Source: Lactuca virosa (Eukaryota > Streptophyta > Magnoliopsida > Asterales > Asteraceae). From it: a stretch of DNA of 64,000 nucleotides. The notes under the pieces are model-generated. The model searched no databases. It saw nothing but the letters and a program-made list of their open reading frames with translations, and was not told where the DNA came from. Positions 10,200 to 19,475 of the stretch are shown piece by piece; within the stretch, counting starts at the first letter, position 1; every line of letters begins with the position of its first letter. The stretch is taken from NCBI GenBank assembly GCA_928212115.1, contig CAKMRJ010003334.1, forward strand, positions 103,160,721 through 103,224,720, in the 5' to 3' direction. The position numbers and the translations under genes were made by a program.

Positions 10200-11110
10200 T
10201 GATGATGATAGGCGGAGGACTTTTTTCCTCTTCTCTTAAGAATTTATCTGATAGGAACAGGCTAAACAAAAAGAAAAGGGGCTGTTTTTCGTCGGAATAG
10301 GGGCCTGTTGACACAATCCCATTTCTTTCTCCCTATTTTTCCTCATATGAATCTTTTGTCTCTTCTCCTCCCGCGATAAGGACGTGTCTAAGGATGCTAC
10401 TTCGGGCGGTGAGTTGGACGGGAAGAGACATAGGGGGTTATCTATGAAGCATTTTAATTGCCCCTTTCTTTTGGAATAGTTGAAAGTCCTCTTCTTAGGG
10501 GATTTTCTTTTTTCTTATCAACATAGAGTTGGTATTGAGTTCATGGAAGACTCATAAGAAAAGGTATTCAGTCTGATAGTGCTTTAACTCATCCCATCAT
10601 TTATTAGGATTGAGAAGGCAATCGGACTTAAAGAGAAGCTGAAGAGGAGATGACCTTAGAAGATTCTATTAGAAGTAGGAAAGCCTTCAACAAGAGAAGG
10701 AGACCCAAGCACAGCCAACCTACCTTACTTATCGAGAAGGGGGCTATAGGGCTATCACCCTAGCTTTCCCTGTCTCTGCCTTTCTTTCCTAGTCCTGAGT
10801 TTTTCTTCTTGACTATTGCGGGTTTGACACTATTCAATACACCTATCCAGGTAACCTCACCCGTGAACCACGAACTAGACTTACAGACAACCTAAGAAGA
10901 AAGGGAGTCTCACCCATAAGCATAAGAAGGAAAAACTAGAAGAGATCAGTAGTAGTGTCTAAGAGGAAGGGTTGGCGCTTTGAGCTACCTATTTTTTGTG
11001 ATCAAATTAGAAACTTAGCTTCTCACGTTGCCATAGATTCTCCGGAAGAAAGCAATCGGTAGTTATGAAGTCAACAGAGATGCGCGGGTTCCATTCCCTC
11101 TGTCCGGAGG
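10200..11110. other. Probable nuclear insertion of mitochondrial DNA (NUMT)
   Basis: Base composition and word use change sharply. The stretch is balanced in GC, rich in AAGAAAGG, GAAGAGGAG, CTTTCCTAG and GGGGGCTAT words, and lacks the AT runs of its flanks. It reads like plant mitochondrial intergenic or intron sequence. No mitochondrial gene is recognised in it, so the call rests on texture alone; decayed plastid or nuclear sequence is the alternative. Confidence 0.45.
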
Positions 11111-13279
11111 GCTTACAGAATTTTGAATTAAAGTTGTGTTAGAAAACAAGTGCTTAAAAAGAAATGAAAAAATGTTTGTGAAAGTCATTAACATGAAAAT
11201 ATGTTGCGTAAATGAGAAATTTTGAAAATAATTATTGTTGGTTTTAAAATAGGATAAAATAAATGGTGTTTGATGGTTGTATACCGTTCCTTTTTTGAAA
11301 CAAAAATATTTTGGTAGCCGAAAATGGTCGGTAAGTGTCATAAGTTAATTGGTAAATAATAAGCATGTCGTTAAACAGAGATATGAAATCTAAAAGTGTC
11401 ATAAAATGTTTATTCATGCCATTGCGTATTAGAAAATTTTCATCTAAAAATTGTATTTTCAATAGTTGCACTATACCTGTCAAACTGGTCAACAAATATA
11501 AAAGATATGCACATCCTTGCAACATTAGCTTCTTCATGGATGCCAACCTTTAATTCTTTGACTTATCATGATTTATCGGCTTACTAAGTAGGTTTACAAA
11601 TTATACGTGTGAATCTTGTCAATATCCTTTTAACTTTGTTGATATGCTCCCAGTAGGTGTGCAACGAGTCCATAAATTATGGACAATTTGGTAATTATTC
11701 TTGACAGCCCTAAGTTTTCCATATTGTTAATAAGTGTATTGAATGTGGTATGAGTTTCAGTTAAAGTTTTATTCTAGTTGTATCCTTTAATTAACTATAT
11801 TTTTGGTTTTCTCTAAAATTATCAATTCCTTAACAAGACGATATAATAAGTGATTTGCATCACTCTATAATATGATACACCATATAGAAGAACATTATCA
11901 ATGGTGGATCTAGAACGTATATACACATATACTAGTTGGTGATCTTCACAAGTCCATTTATGGTAACCCTTTTCATATTCATAAATTGATTCATTTGGTT
12001 TGTTAGTTTGTCAATACCATTGACAGTAATATCAAATATATTGTTGGTTGGTTTATGAGGTCTATTTGTGATGATAGTAAATGTATATGGATGTAGAGTC
12101 TACAAATGAAGCATTAGCTTTCTTTTCAATATGGATGAATACTCTTAATCAAATTAAGGACATTTCAAGCTAGAGGATGACATTTTTGTAGGAAGAAAAA
12201 CCATGAAGATTTGATAAGAAAAATGATTTAGGTTGATGAATGGATCAGATAGCAAAATAATCTATAAAATATTTCTTCTACTAGTATACCACTTGTTAGA
12301 ACTTATTTGCTAAAAAATATTGCAGATGATGTATGTTGAATACAATATATGACATGCTGTGGGGTTTTAAAAACAAAAATGATGAACACAAAAACTTGGT
12401 GGAGATTGACACACAATCTTCAATTTCACATGTTTACCATTGCAGAATATTAAAACCCTCACACTAGTTTCTTAATCAACACATGATTTAGAAATCCAAC
12501 CATCTAATCGTATAAATTCTTTACCAATAAGAAAACACATAAAATCATTATTTTTCACTCTACAAGTTATACATACATTTTGTAGTATTTATCGTCACGT
12601 ACATAAACATGATATGTGATATATTTATAGTTATACTAACAAAAAGAACAAGATTTGATATTTCTACTTGAGTTTTTGATCCATCCACTTAAATAATACG
12701 TTTTGACTTTATACTTTCATCATGATTTTATGTCTTCAATTATAATGAGGGTATAAAAATTACACCACGTTGTTTTTAAATGGATGATTCAAAATCATAA
12801 GTGAAAATATAACCTCCCAAAAAGAATAATCCATGCAACATATTATCTGTGAGATATATTTTATGTTGTAACTAAAAATATCATTGTCACGTCATTTTGT
12901 TTGCATTAATATTTTCAAATAGTCATCCAGTTTCAAACATGAACTTCTCATAAACAAAACATGGCCAAATAATATGGATTTTACACTCCAGTTGGTTCAT
13001 TGGTTGGCAACTTGACTTGTAATAGAGTTTCCTTGGCAACTTTGAGTGTCATATTCAGTGGACACTATGTATACATCTTAGACATATACAAACTTATGAA
13101 AACTGTGACAACAAAGTTGTCATTGCATATTTTCTAATATATTAACAAAAACTAAACCGATCTTCACAAAAAACTGCTATTAAGATAGATTTTGTACACT
13201 TATAACATAATCAGTTATTATATAAAGACATTATTATTAAGTGACATCATCAAATTTATGTGTCAATCAAAAAGGTAAG
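11111..13279. other. AT-rich spacer, no recognised gene
   Basis: Both strands lack long open frames or known motifs. The 100-aa minus frame at 11244-11546 has no recognisable domain. It may be very old transposon sequence. Confidence 0.4.
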
Positions 13280-14421
13280 TGTAACATCCAAATTTTCAAC
13301 CAAAGTTTTTTTTTTTAAATAAGGTAAACATCCAAAAATCATTTTTCATAAAAGATAAATAGTACAATTTGTTTCCAACATCACAACCAAGGCAAAATAT
13401 AAATCAAAGTTTGCGGAAAACCACCAAAAACATAATATCTCCTGATGTGTGTACAGTCAAGCCGCACCCTTATCCTTACCAGAAGAACAACCTAGAAAAT
13501 ATTTAAATTTAAAATATAATCACAAAGCTTAATGGGTTTCCCAATATACCACATATACCATTGTAACAACTATACATACAATTGTAGACTCACGACTACT
13601 TTCGTGATAACTACTCATGACCACTTTCATGATATCTGTCAACAACCATTTTTGTGACAACTGTTCATGACCAATTTCGGGATATATCTAGCGACCACTT
13701 TTGCGATTTCGGTTCACGACCGCTTTCGTGAACCTCACCCCCTCGGCCTGTAGGCTCATGGCCAGAGCCATTCCGCCAACATCCATATTAAAGAATATAT
13801 ACACATCATATAGCTACCAATCAATGAACGAAGACTCCAATAGTCTAACAAATTATACAATCATACCATAGAATTAAACATACATCCTACACACCTAAGA
13901 TCCAATAATGACACACATAATATAGTGAAAAAACTCACCTAAACTAAGAGCAAAAATCTACACATGTGTTAGAACTCGAGGATATCATTTGCACAAACTA
14001 CCTAATACCAAATAGAGGCCAATCCTTAGTATATTATTCGAATTCGTCAAAGTTTGATCAAAAAGTCAAACTAGTCAAAAAGTCAACGATCAACGAGTCA
14101 AAGTCAACAGTCAATGGCCAGACACACCGCGACAAAAAATTAGATGCACCACGTCTACTACACGACCACATAGTCAGGATCCTCTACAAGAGCTTAATCT
14201 GTTAATTCATAGGGTCAAGTCTTCCAGAAACTATCCTTTAAGGTTCTTAATGGATAAAGTTTCCAACTTTATATATCCACGAACAAGCATCTAACAACTC
14301 AAATCCCAACCCTAGATCTAAAAAGAGTCCAAAATGGCTAAATCTATTGAATGGAGTAAATAAGCTTCATGCATGCACTCCTTACTCCACCTAAATGTCT
14401 AAAAATCATCAACGAGTAAGT
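13280..14421 (-). mobile_element. S0: old minus-strand chromovirus LTR, left part
   Basis: It begins TGTAACATCC at 13280 (the LTR 3' end seen from the plus strand). It contains, in minus order, the same signposts as the other LTRs here: a cluster of seven GTCAA (W-box core) words at 14047-14115, a donor-like AGGTGAGT (complement, about 13933-13940), a decayed minisatellite with ACTTTCGTGA words at 13585-13735, and the hairpin region near 13515-13530. It stops at 14421, where plus-strand LTR S1 begins, and resumes at 52579. No pol belongs to it, so it is a solo LTR. Confidence 0.6.
13492..13938 (-). other. Predicted LTR intron in S0 (447 bp)
   Basis: On the minus strand a TTTAGGTGAGTTT donor (G of GT at 13938) faces a TTTTCTAG acceptor ending at 13492. 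The ACTTTCGTGA-type minisatellite lies between. The hairpin is degenerate here (TAATC against GCTTA). Confidence 0.35.
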
Positions 14422-14560
14422 TGTTACACCTTTTTTCATGATAGGTATTATTACGAGAAATAAAACCCGTTGATGGGACAAGTGAAATGTAACATGATGC
14501 ATTGCCAAAAATGATGGACTGATAAGTTGTCAAAGATACTCTAAGTGTCAAGAGGGTAAT
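14422..14560 (+). mobile_element. S1: plus-strand solo LTR, first segment
   Basis: It starts TGTTACACC and is interrupted at 14560 by element H, whose 5-bp duplication GTAAT ends here. The LTR continues at 42529-42883 and 50852-52578, where it ends GGGTGTTACA. Bases flanking the whole LTR are TAAGT (14417-14421) and CAAGC (52579-52583). They differ only by two C-to-T type changes and could be a decayed target duplication. Confidence 0.5.
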
Positions 14561-14762
14561 TGTAACGCTCGGTTCATGGTATGTAATTAACTTATAATTT
14601 ATTCCATTTTATATAGCAACTCGACGAGTTGGAATCCCCAAACTTGTCGAGTAGAGATCATAAGGGTCACGCATTTTAAGTAACATACTCGACGAGTTGA
14701 GAGGCCTCAACTCGACGAATAGGTTGGCAGAAATGAAACCCCAATTTTCAGGGTTTTGTACC

Positions 14763-14829
14763 CTATTTAAAGGCATTAATGTTTCATTGTGGCCTCCCTC
14801 ATTGTTCCCTCCGTCCAGTAAAACCCTAA
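14763..14829 (+). promoter_or_regulatory. Core promoter of the H 5' LTR: TATA-like box and telobox
   Basis: CTATTTAAAGG is followed about 50 bp downstream by AAACCCTAA, a plant telobox often near start sites. The same order occurs in the 3' LTR (40801-40811, 40858-40867) and, inverted, in element C (25732-25742 with 25682-25690). Confidence 0.5.
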
Positions 14830-15500
14830 ATCGTGCTTTCTATCATCTTGAGTGTGTGTGAGTGTAAATAGTGTTTTCTTTGGTGCTTTCTTGGATGAGC
14901 TTGAAGTTTGGTGTTGCTTAGTTGAAGGCAAAAGCTTTGGATCCAGGAGTTCCTCTGTTGTGGCAGCCATATTAAGGTATAAAGTTGTTACCTTGACCAT
15001 TTATTTGATAGATCTCTTCATTGAGAAGTTTATGGCCTTTAGTAGCTTATTTAGGAGTCATTCTTGGATTTGAGCATGCCTTGAAGTTATGACTTCAGAT
15101 CTAGACATTTCATGGCCTTTTGAGACATAAAGTTGCCAGCTTTATCAAGTCTTGGCCCTCCTCCATGCCTAGGTCTCTTATAAAACTTAGTTTTAGTGTT
15201 TTTAGCCTCTTGATACCATGCATGGACATAAAGTTAGCAACTTTACGTGGTATCTCAGCCCTAGGGGACCAGATCTAAGGTTTGGAGGTGTTAGACTCGC
15301 TTGGAAGTGACTGAATGAGTTAAGACAAGGAAAACTCAACGAGTTGCTTATCCAACTCGGTGAGTTGGATCGTGGTCCCCCGACCTTTCTGATTACTGAG
15401 CAAAATCGGCGAGTTGGCTAGGGTTTTCTCGGTTTTCTGAAGACTAAAGGAACTCGACGAGTTGATAGATGCACTCGACGAGTTGGGTCAACATGGATTG

Positions 15501-15537
15501 TTGACCTTGACTTTGACCATGGTTGACCAAGGTTGAC
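15501..15537 (+). promoter_or_regulatory. Cluster of five W-box cores in the H 5' LTR
   Basis: Five TTGAC words in 37 bases, three of them TTGACC or TTGACT. These are the core recognised by WRKY factors. In the 3' LTR the same place (41567-41598) keeps four. Whether they drive stress-induced transcription is inference. Confidence 0.45.
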
Positions 15538-15650
15538 TTCTGAGGGAATTTTGGGTATTTCGAGATTTTGATGGATTGATCACTTGGTTCAGGGATTGAG
15601 TAGATCCGAGTTTGGGACAGAGACATTTCAGTTATCATCCGACATTTAAG

Positions 15651-16212
15651 GTGAGTTTCCTCCTGGTTTGAATGGGTCTAAGGCACCAATTCCGGCCCGT
15701 GTATAGTATGTGTGATGATTAGTAGCTAAGTGTGGGCAGGGCCCGTATCTTAGCACTATTTGAGTATGAATATGGAATGGTAGATTTTGGTTATACTTGT
15801 TGTCTGTGTGATACTTGTATGGATGTCTTAGTTAGACGAGTGTAGGCGAGGCCCGTATCTCTTAGTTAGAGGAGTGTGGGCGAGGCCCGTATCTCTTAGT
15901 TAGTGGAGTGTAGGCGAGGCTCGTAACTCTTAGTTAGCGGAGTGTGGGCGAGGCCCATATCTCCTAGTCAGCGGAGTGTGAGCGGGGCCCGTACCTCCTA
16001 GTTAGCAGAGTGTGGGAGAGGCCCGTATCTCATAGATAGCTGAGTGTGGGCGAGGCCCGTATTTCATAGTTAGCTGAGTGTGGGCGAGGCCCGTATCTCC
16101 TTGGGTGTGGGCGGGGCCCGTATCTCCTAGCTGCATGTTATGTGTATGGTATGTGGTAGTTTGGGGGAAATTCAATAAGCTTCGTGCTTACGGTTTTCAG
16201 TTTTGGTTTCAG
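15651..16212 (+). other. Predicted LTR intron in the H 5' LTR (562 bp)
   Basis: Donor TTAAG|GTGAGT at 15651, acceptor GGTTTCAG ending at 16212. Between them are the GTGTGGGCGAGGCCC minisatellite and the hairpin TAAGC-TTCGT-GCTTA (16176-16190). Its 3' arm forms a plant branch-point-like CTTAC 22 bases before the acceptor. Splicing is predicted, not shown. Confidence 0.45.
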
Positions 16213-16432
16213 GTACTTCCAATAGCAAAGGGAAGAGCTCGGGGTGACTGCATTGCACATACCATGATGTTTTAGCATGGGATGTTTACTATGATATATT
16301 TGACAGATGTTTTCATATGGATTGTTTTGGGATACTATGACCTATGTTTTGATGATATGATTTTGATAACTATGGTTTTATTTAATAATTAAAAATGAAA
16401 TTTTTGGACCGTATTTTATGGGTGTTTCAAGT

Positions 16433-16446
16433 TGGTATCAGAGCCT
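16433..16446 (+). promoter_or_regulatory. Primer binding site of element H (initiator tRNA-Met type)
   Basis: TGGTATCAGAGCCT, three bases after the LTR end, is the usual complement to the 3' end of plant initiator methionine tRNA used for minus-strand priming. Confidence 0.9.
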
Positions 16447-17377
16447 TGGTTTGAGGGATTCGGGCATACTTTCGGGTGTGTCTGAACTCAAACTGAGGAC
16501 TTGGTATGAAATTTTCAAAAGAAAATCATTTTATCAAAAGGATTTCAAAAAGAGAAAAGGGTGTGGTGCATGCAGTCATCCGAGCTCAAGTAAGTTCTCC
16601 CAAATTACCCATACATGTTTGTTATGATATGATTTGATTATGAGAACTGCATGCTAGATTAGGGCTAAGGATCTAGGAAGGATGCCTTGTATGCCTGATG
16701 TATGTGTATGAGAACTGCATGCTAGATTAGGGCTAATGATCTAGGAAGGATGCCTTGTATGCCTACTATATGTGCTTGTGGAACTGCATGCTAGTACTGA
16801 TTAGTCAGTGATATGATGGCTTGATTAGGATATGCTTGGTTTTGATTACTCAATGCACGAATGCTGCTTGCTTTGTGCTGTAAGGAGTTCTAGATATCTT
16901 TAACTAACTAGTAAACGAATATGTTAAGTTACATATTACGAGGACTAAATAATTTTAGAAGGTCAGGTTTTAGCCCTATTTCGCAGCTCTCGTCTGAGTT
17001 TAACCGTTGTAGGGTAGGACCTCTCATTCGAAGAATTATCTGGTCTTAGTGATATGTAATGGTATTCGCAAGCTAGTTAGGGAGAGATAGCAAGGACTTC
17101 TTATGCAACTGATAGCGGAGAGTGAGACGGAGATTACCCTAGGGAAAGCCTAGGATGAGATTTGCAGAGAGCAGTAGTAGTTAAATGGACTTGGTGGAGT
17201 CGAGGCAATTCTTGAGGAAAGTACGGATAGATGTGTAAGGTAGTATGGGCCCGTACTACTGAAAGCAGAGGATCCGTACTCGAGACAAGGAAAGTTGAGA
17301 TGAACCTAAGGAACTTGTGTGTGTGATCCCTCGAGTTATGTTGAGTATTCTGATGATTGTTATGATGTATTTTCATT
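16447..17377 (+). other. Leader of element H
   Basis: Non-coding stretch between primer site and gag. A 70-bp block with CTGCATGCTAGATTAGGGCTAA is present twice (about 16645-16715 and 16715-16780). The sequence resembles, inverted, the leaders at 23350-24244 and 30584-31131, as expected of related elements. Confidence 0.6.
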
Positions 17378-18430
17378 ATGGTGATGCTACGCACTAGACC
17401 AGTTGGCAGTTCTGGCACAGGCGAGGGATCAAGCTCGGGCTCTGGAGCCGGGCAGCTCAATGATCAGATGAAAGAGTTCATTTCATCTGAGATCACACGT
17501 AGTATCATGGATCAGGCTCTTGTGATATTCGGGACGGTCAAGGAGGGCATTTATGAGATTCTTGATGAGAGGCTGGGTGCATTCCGTACCGAGATGGCGG
17601 CCATGATGGGGGCGCGCACGATGACATTCAGGAAGTTCCGAGCTTGTGGAGCTCCAGAATATCATGGGACTCGGGACCCCATTATAGCAGTAGGTGGTTG
17701 GCTGATGTCGCCAACGCCTTTCACACCAGCCGTTGTCCCAAGGGGGACAAGGTCCGACTTGCTTCCTGCCTTCTGAAGGACATGGCACGAGATTGGTGGG
17801 AGGAGGTTGGACATGCTATTGGAGATGATTCCGCTATTGATGCGATGACTTGGAGTGATTTCTCGACCAGGTTCAGGGCCGAGTTTGCACCAGTATTTGA
17901 GGTGCAACAGCTAGCACGGGAGTTCCAGGATCTCCAGCAGACTACTGAGACGGTGAATGAGATCACCTCCAAGTTCAGGGAGAGGGCCCTTCTTTTTCCG
18001 CGGTATATGGCAGACGAGGAGATGAAAAATTTCTGGTACCATGAGATGTTGAGGAGCGACATACGACAGTTTGTGAGCCGATCCAGCTGCAATACGCTGG
18101 AGGATATGATAGCGAGGGCTCGAGGGAGGGAAATTGATTTAGAGATGGAGAGGAAGTGGAAACCAGATGCGGCGTCTGGTGTGGAGGGTTTGGGAAAAAA
18201 TCCAAGGTGGATTCTCGAGGGAAGAGCCAGTAGGGCCGAGGCCGCTGCGGCAAGTGTGGGAGGACGCACGAGGGAACGTGCAGGGCGGGTAGTTTGGGCT
18301 ACTTTAAGTGCGGCCGAACGGGTCATGTCAGCATGGATTGTACTGCTACCACCACCACCACAACATCTGATCTGATTTGCTTTCAATGCAATCAGAGGGG
18401 CCACAAGAGGTCTAAGTGCCTGAGTTTAGC
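17378..18430 (+). pseudogene. gag of element H (broken)
   Basis: Gag forms the particle that packages the element RNA. Translation from the ATG at 17378 gives a Ser/Gly-rich start, then MKEFISSEITRSIMDQ and MTFRKFRACGAPEYHG. A one-base indel near 17690 moves the frame; it continues as RWLADVANAFHTSRCP, KDMARDWWEEVG and LAREFQDLQQTTETVNEI. A second shift lies near 18180-18240. The nucleic-acid-binding end has a CGKCGRTHEGTC knuckle, a second knuckle YFKCGRTGHVSMDC that lacks its first Cys, and an intact CFQCNQRGHKRSKC. Matching gag remnants lie at 22720-23350 on the other strand. Confidence 0.85.
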
Positions 18431-19475
18431 AGTAGCACGACAGGTGGCGGAACACGCTCCTGCTACGTTGAGGATTACCGATGGCTGTCAGGGCCGGAAA
18501 GAGGCGCCTGTGGCGAAGAGAAGAGCCTTCCAGCTGACTGCAGAGGAGGCACATGCAGCTCCCGATGTTGTGACGAGTATGTATCTTCTCTTAATCTATT
18601 TATTTATATTGATTTGCCGCTTATGTTATGTGTTCGTTATAGGATCGTTCTTAGTGAACGACATATTAGCTCTGGTATTGTTCGATTCGGGGGCTACCCG
18701 ATCTTTTGTATCGCTTGCGCTTAGTAAGCGATTTGTTGGAACTCCAGGAGAGCTGGACTATCCACTTGATGTAGAGATAGCAGATGACAGGATCGTTCGG
18801 GTTGCGAGGGTTCATCGAGGCTGTACACTGCAGTTATTCGATGAGCAATTTTATGTGGATTTAGTCCATATTCCCCTGCGAGGGAATAAGGTTATCGTGG
18901 GTATGGACTGGTTGAGCCCCAATGGGGCAGTGATCGAATGCGAGAAGCAGCTAGTACGAGTTAGGACCCAAAGTGGGGGAGGGTTGGTGATTCAGGGCGA
19001 GAGGCCGCAACATGGGCCAACTTTGTGTTCAACAGCGAGAGCTAGGTGCTACCTACAGCAGGGTTGCACAGGTTATGTCACCAATTTTATGGATACCCGG
19101 GGTAAGGGTAAGGCGGCAGTTCATGATGTACCTATCGTATGGGAGTATCCGGACGTGTTCCCGGAGGAGTTGCCTGGAGTACCTCCGGAGAGGCAGGTAG
19201 AGTTCAGGATTGACCTTGTTCCTGGTGCGGCTCCGATAGCCAAGGCACCATATCGGTTGGCTCCTCCCGAGATGCATGAGTTGTCTACACAACTGCAGGA
19301 GCAGTTAGACAAGGGATTTATTAGGCCGAGCAGTTCGTCATGGGGAGCCCCGATCCTGTTTGTGAAGAAGAAGGACGGGTCATATCGGATGTGTATAGAT
19401 TACCAGGAGTTGAATAATGTAACGGTGAAGAACCGTTATCCTATCCCGAGGATTGATGACCTATTTGACCAGCTT
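18431..19475 (+). pseudogene. pol of element H, first part: protease and RT N-terminus
   Basis: In one open frame (reaching 19475 before foreign sequence) lie an AFQLTAEEAHAAPDVV linker, a hydrophobic intron-like cassette, the protease active site LVLFDSGATRSFVS, the flap region VIVGMDWLSPNGAVIECE, then the RT approach EYPDVFPEELPGVPPERQVE and RT blocks SSWGAPILFVKKKDGSYRMCIDY and NRYPIPRIDDLFDQL. At 19476 the LTR of composite AB begins in the opposite orientation. The RT active-site half is missing; the rest of pol follows at 38397. Confidence 0.9.
18577..18642 (+). other. In-frame GT-AG cassette at the gag-protease junction of element H
   Basis: 66 bases from GTATGT to TTATAG, T-rich, inserted just before the protease. 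If spliced, the frame continues directly into FLVND and the DSGA motif. If kept, it adds 22 hydrophobic residues (MYLLLIYLFILICRL...) without a stop. A 63-base equivalent sits at the same place in element C. Confidence 0.5.

Larger units (their letters stand above)
14561..16429 (+). repeat. 5' LTR of element H
   Basis: It runs TGTAACGCTC...GGTGTTTCA, 1869 bp, against 1925 bp for the 3' copy. In order it holds ACTCGNCGAGT boxes (14620-14730), a TATA-like CTATTTAAAGG (14763-14773), a telobox AAACCCTAA (14821-14829), further ACTCGNCGAGT boxes (15330-15490), five TTGAC cores (15501-15537), a donor-like AAGGTGAGT (15649-15656), a minisatellite of about 34 bp units with GTGTGGGCGAGGCCCGTATC (15830-16130), a hairpin (16176-16190) and an acceptor-like TTTCAG (to 16212). 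Confidence 0.92.

Noticed and set aside
11244..11546. 100-aa minus-strand open frame
   Set aside because: No recognisable motif, AT-rich setting, no supporting neighbours.
15830..16130. Repeat array that could be read as a CRISPR or satellite
   Set aside because: It is a minisatellite confined to the H LTR and present at the same place in both LTRs, with no spacer structure.
16078..16275. Open frame over the H LTR 3' part
   Set aside because: It spans the minisatellite and hairpin, differs between the two LTRs and has no domain.
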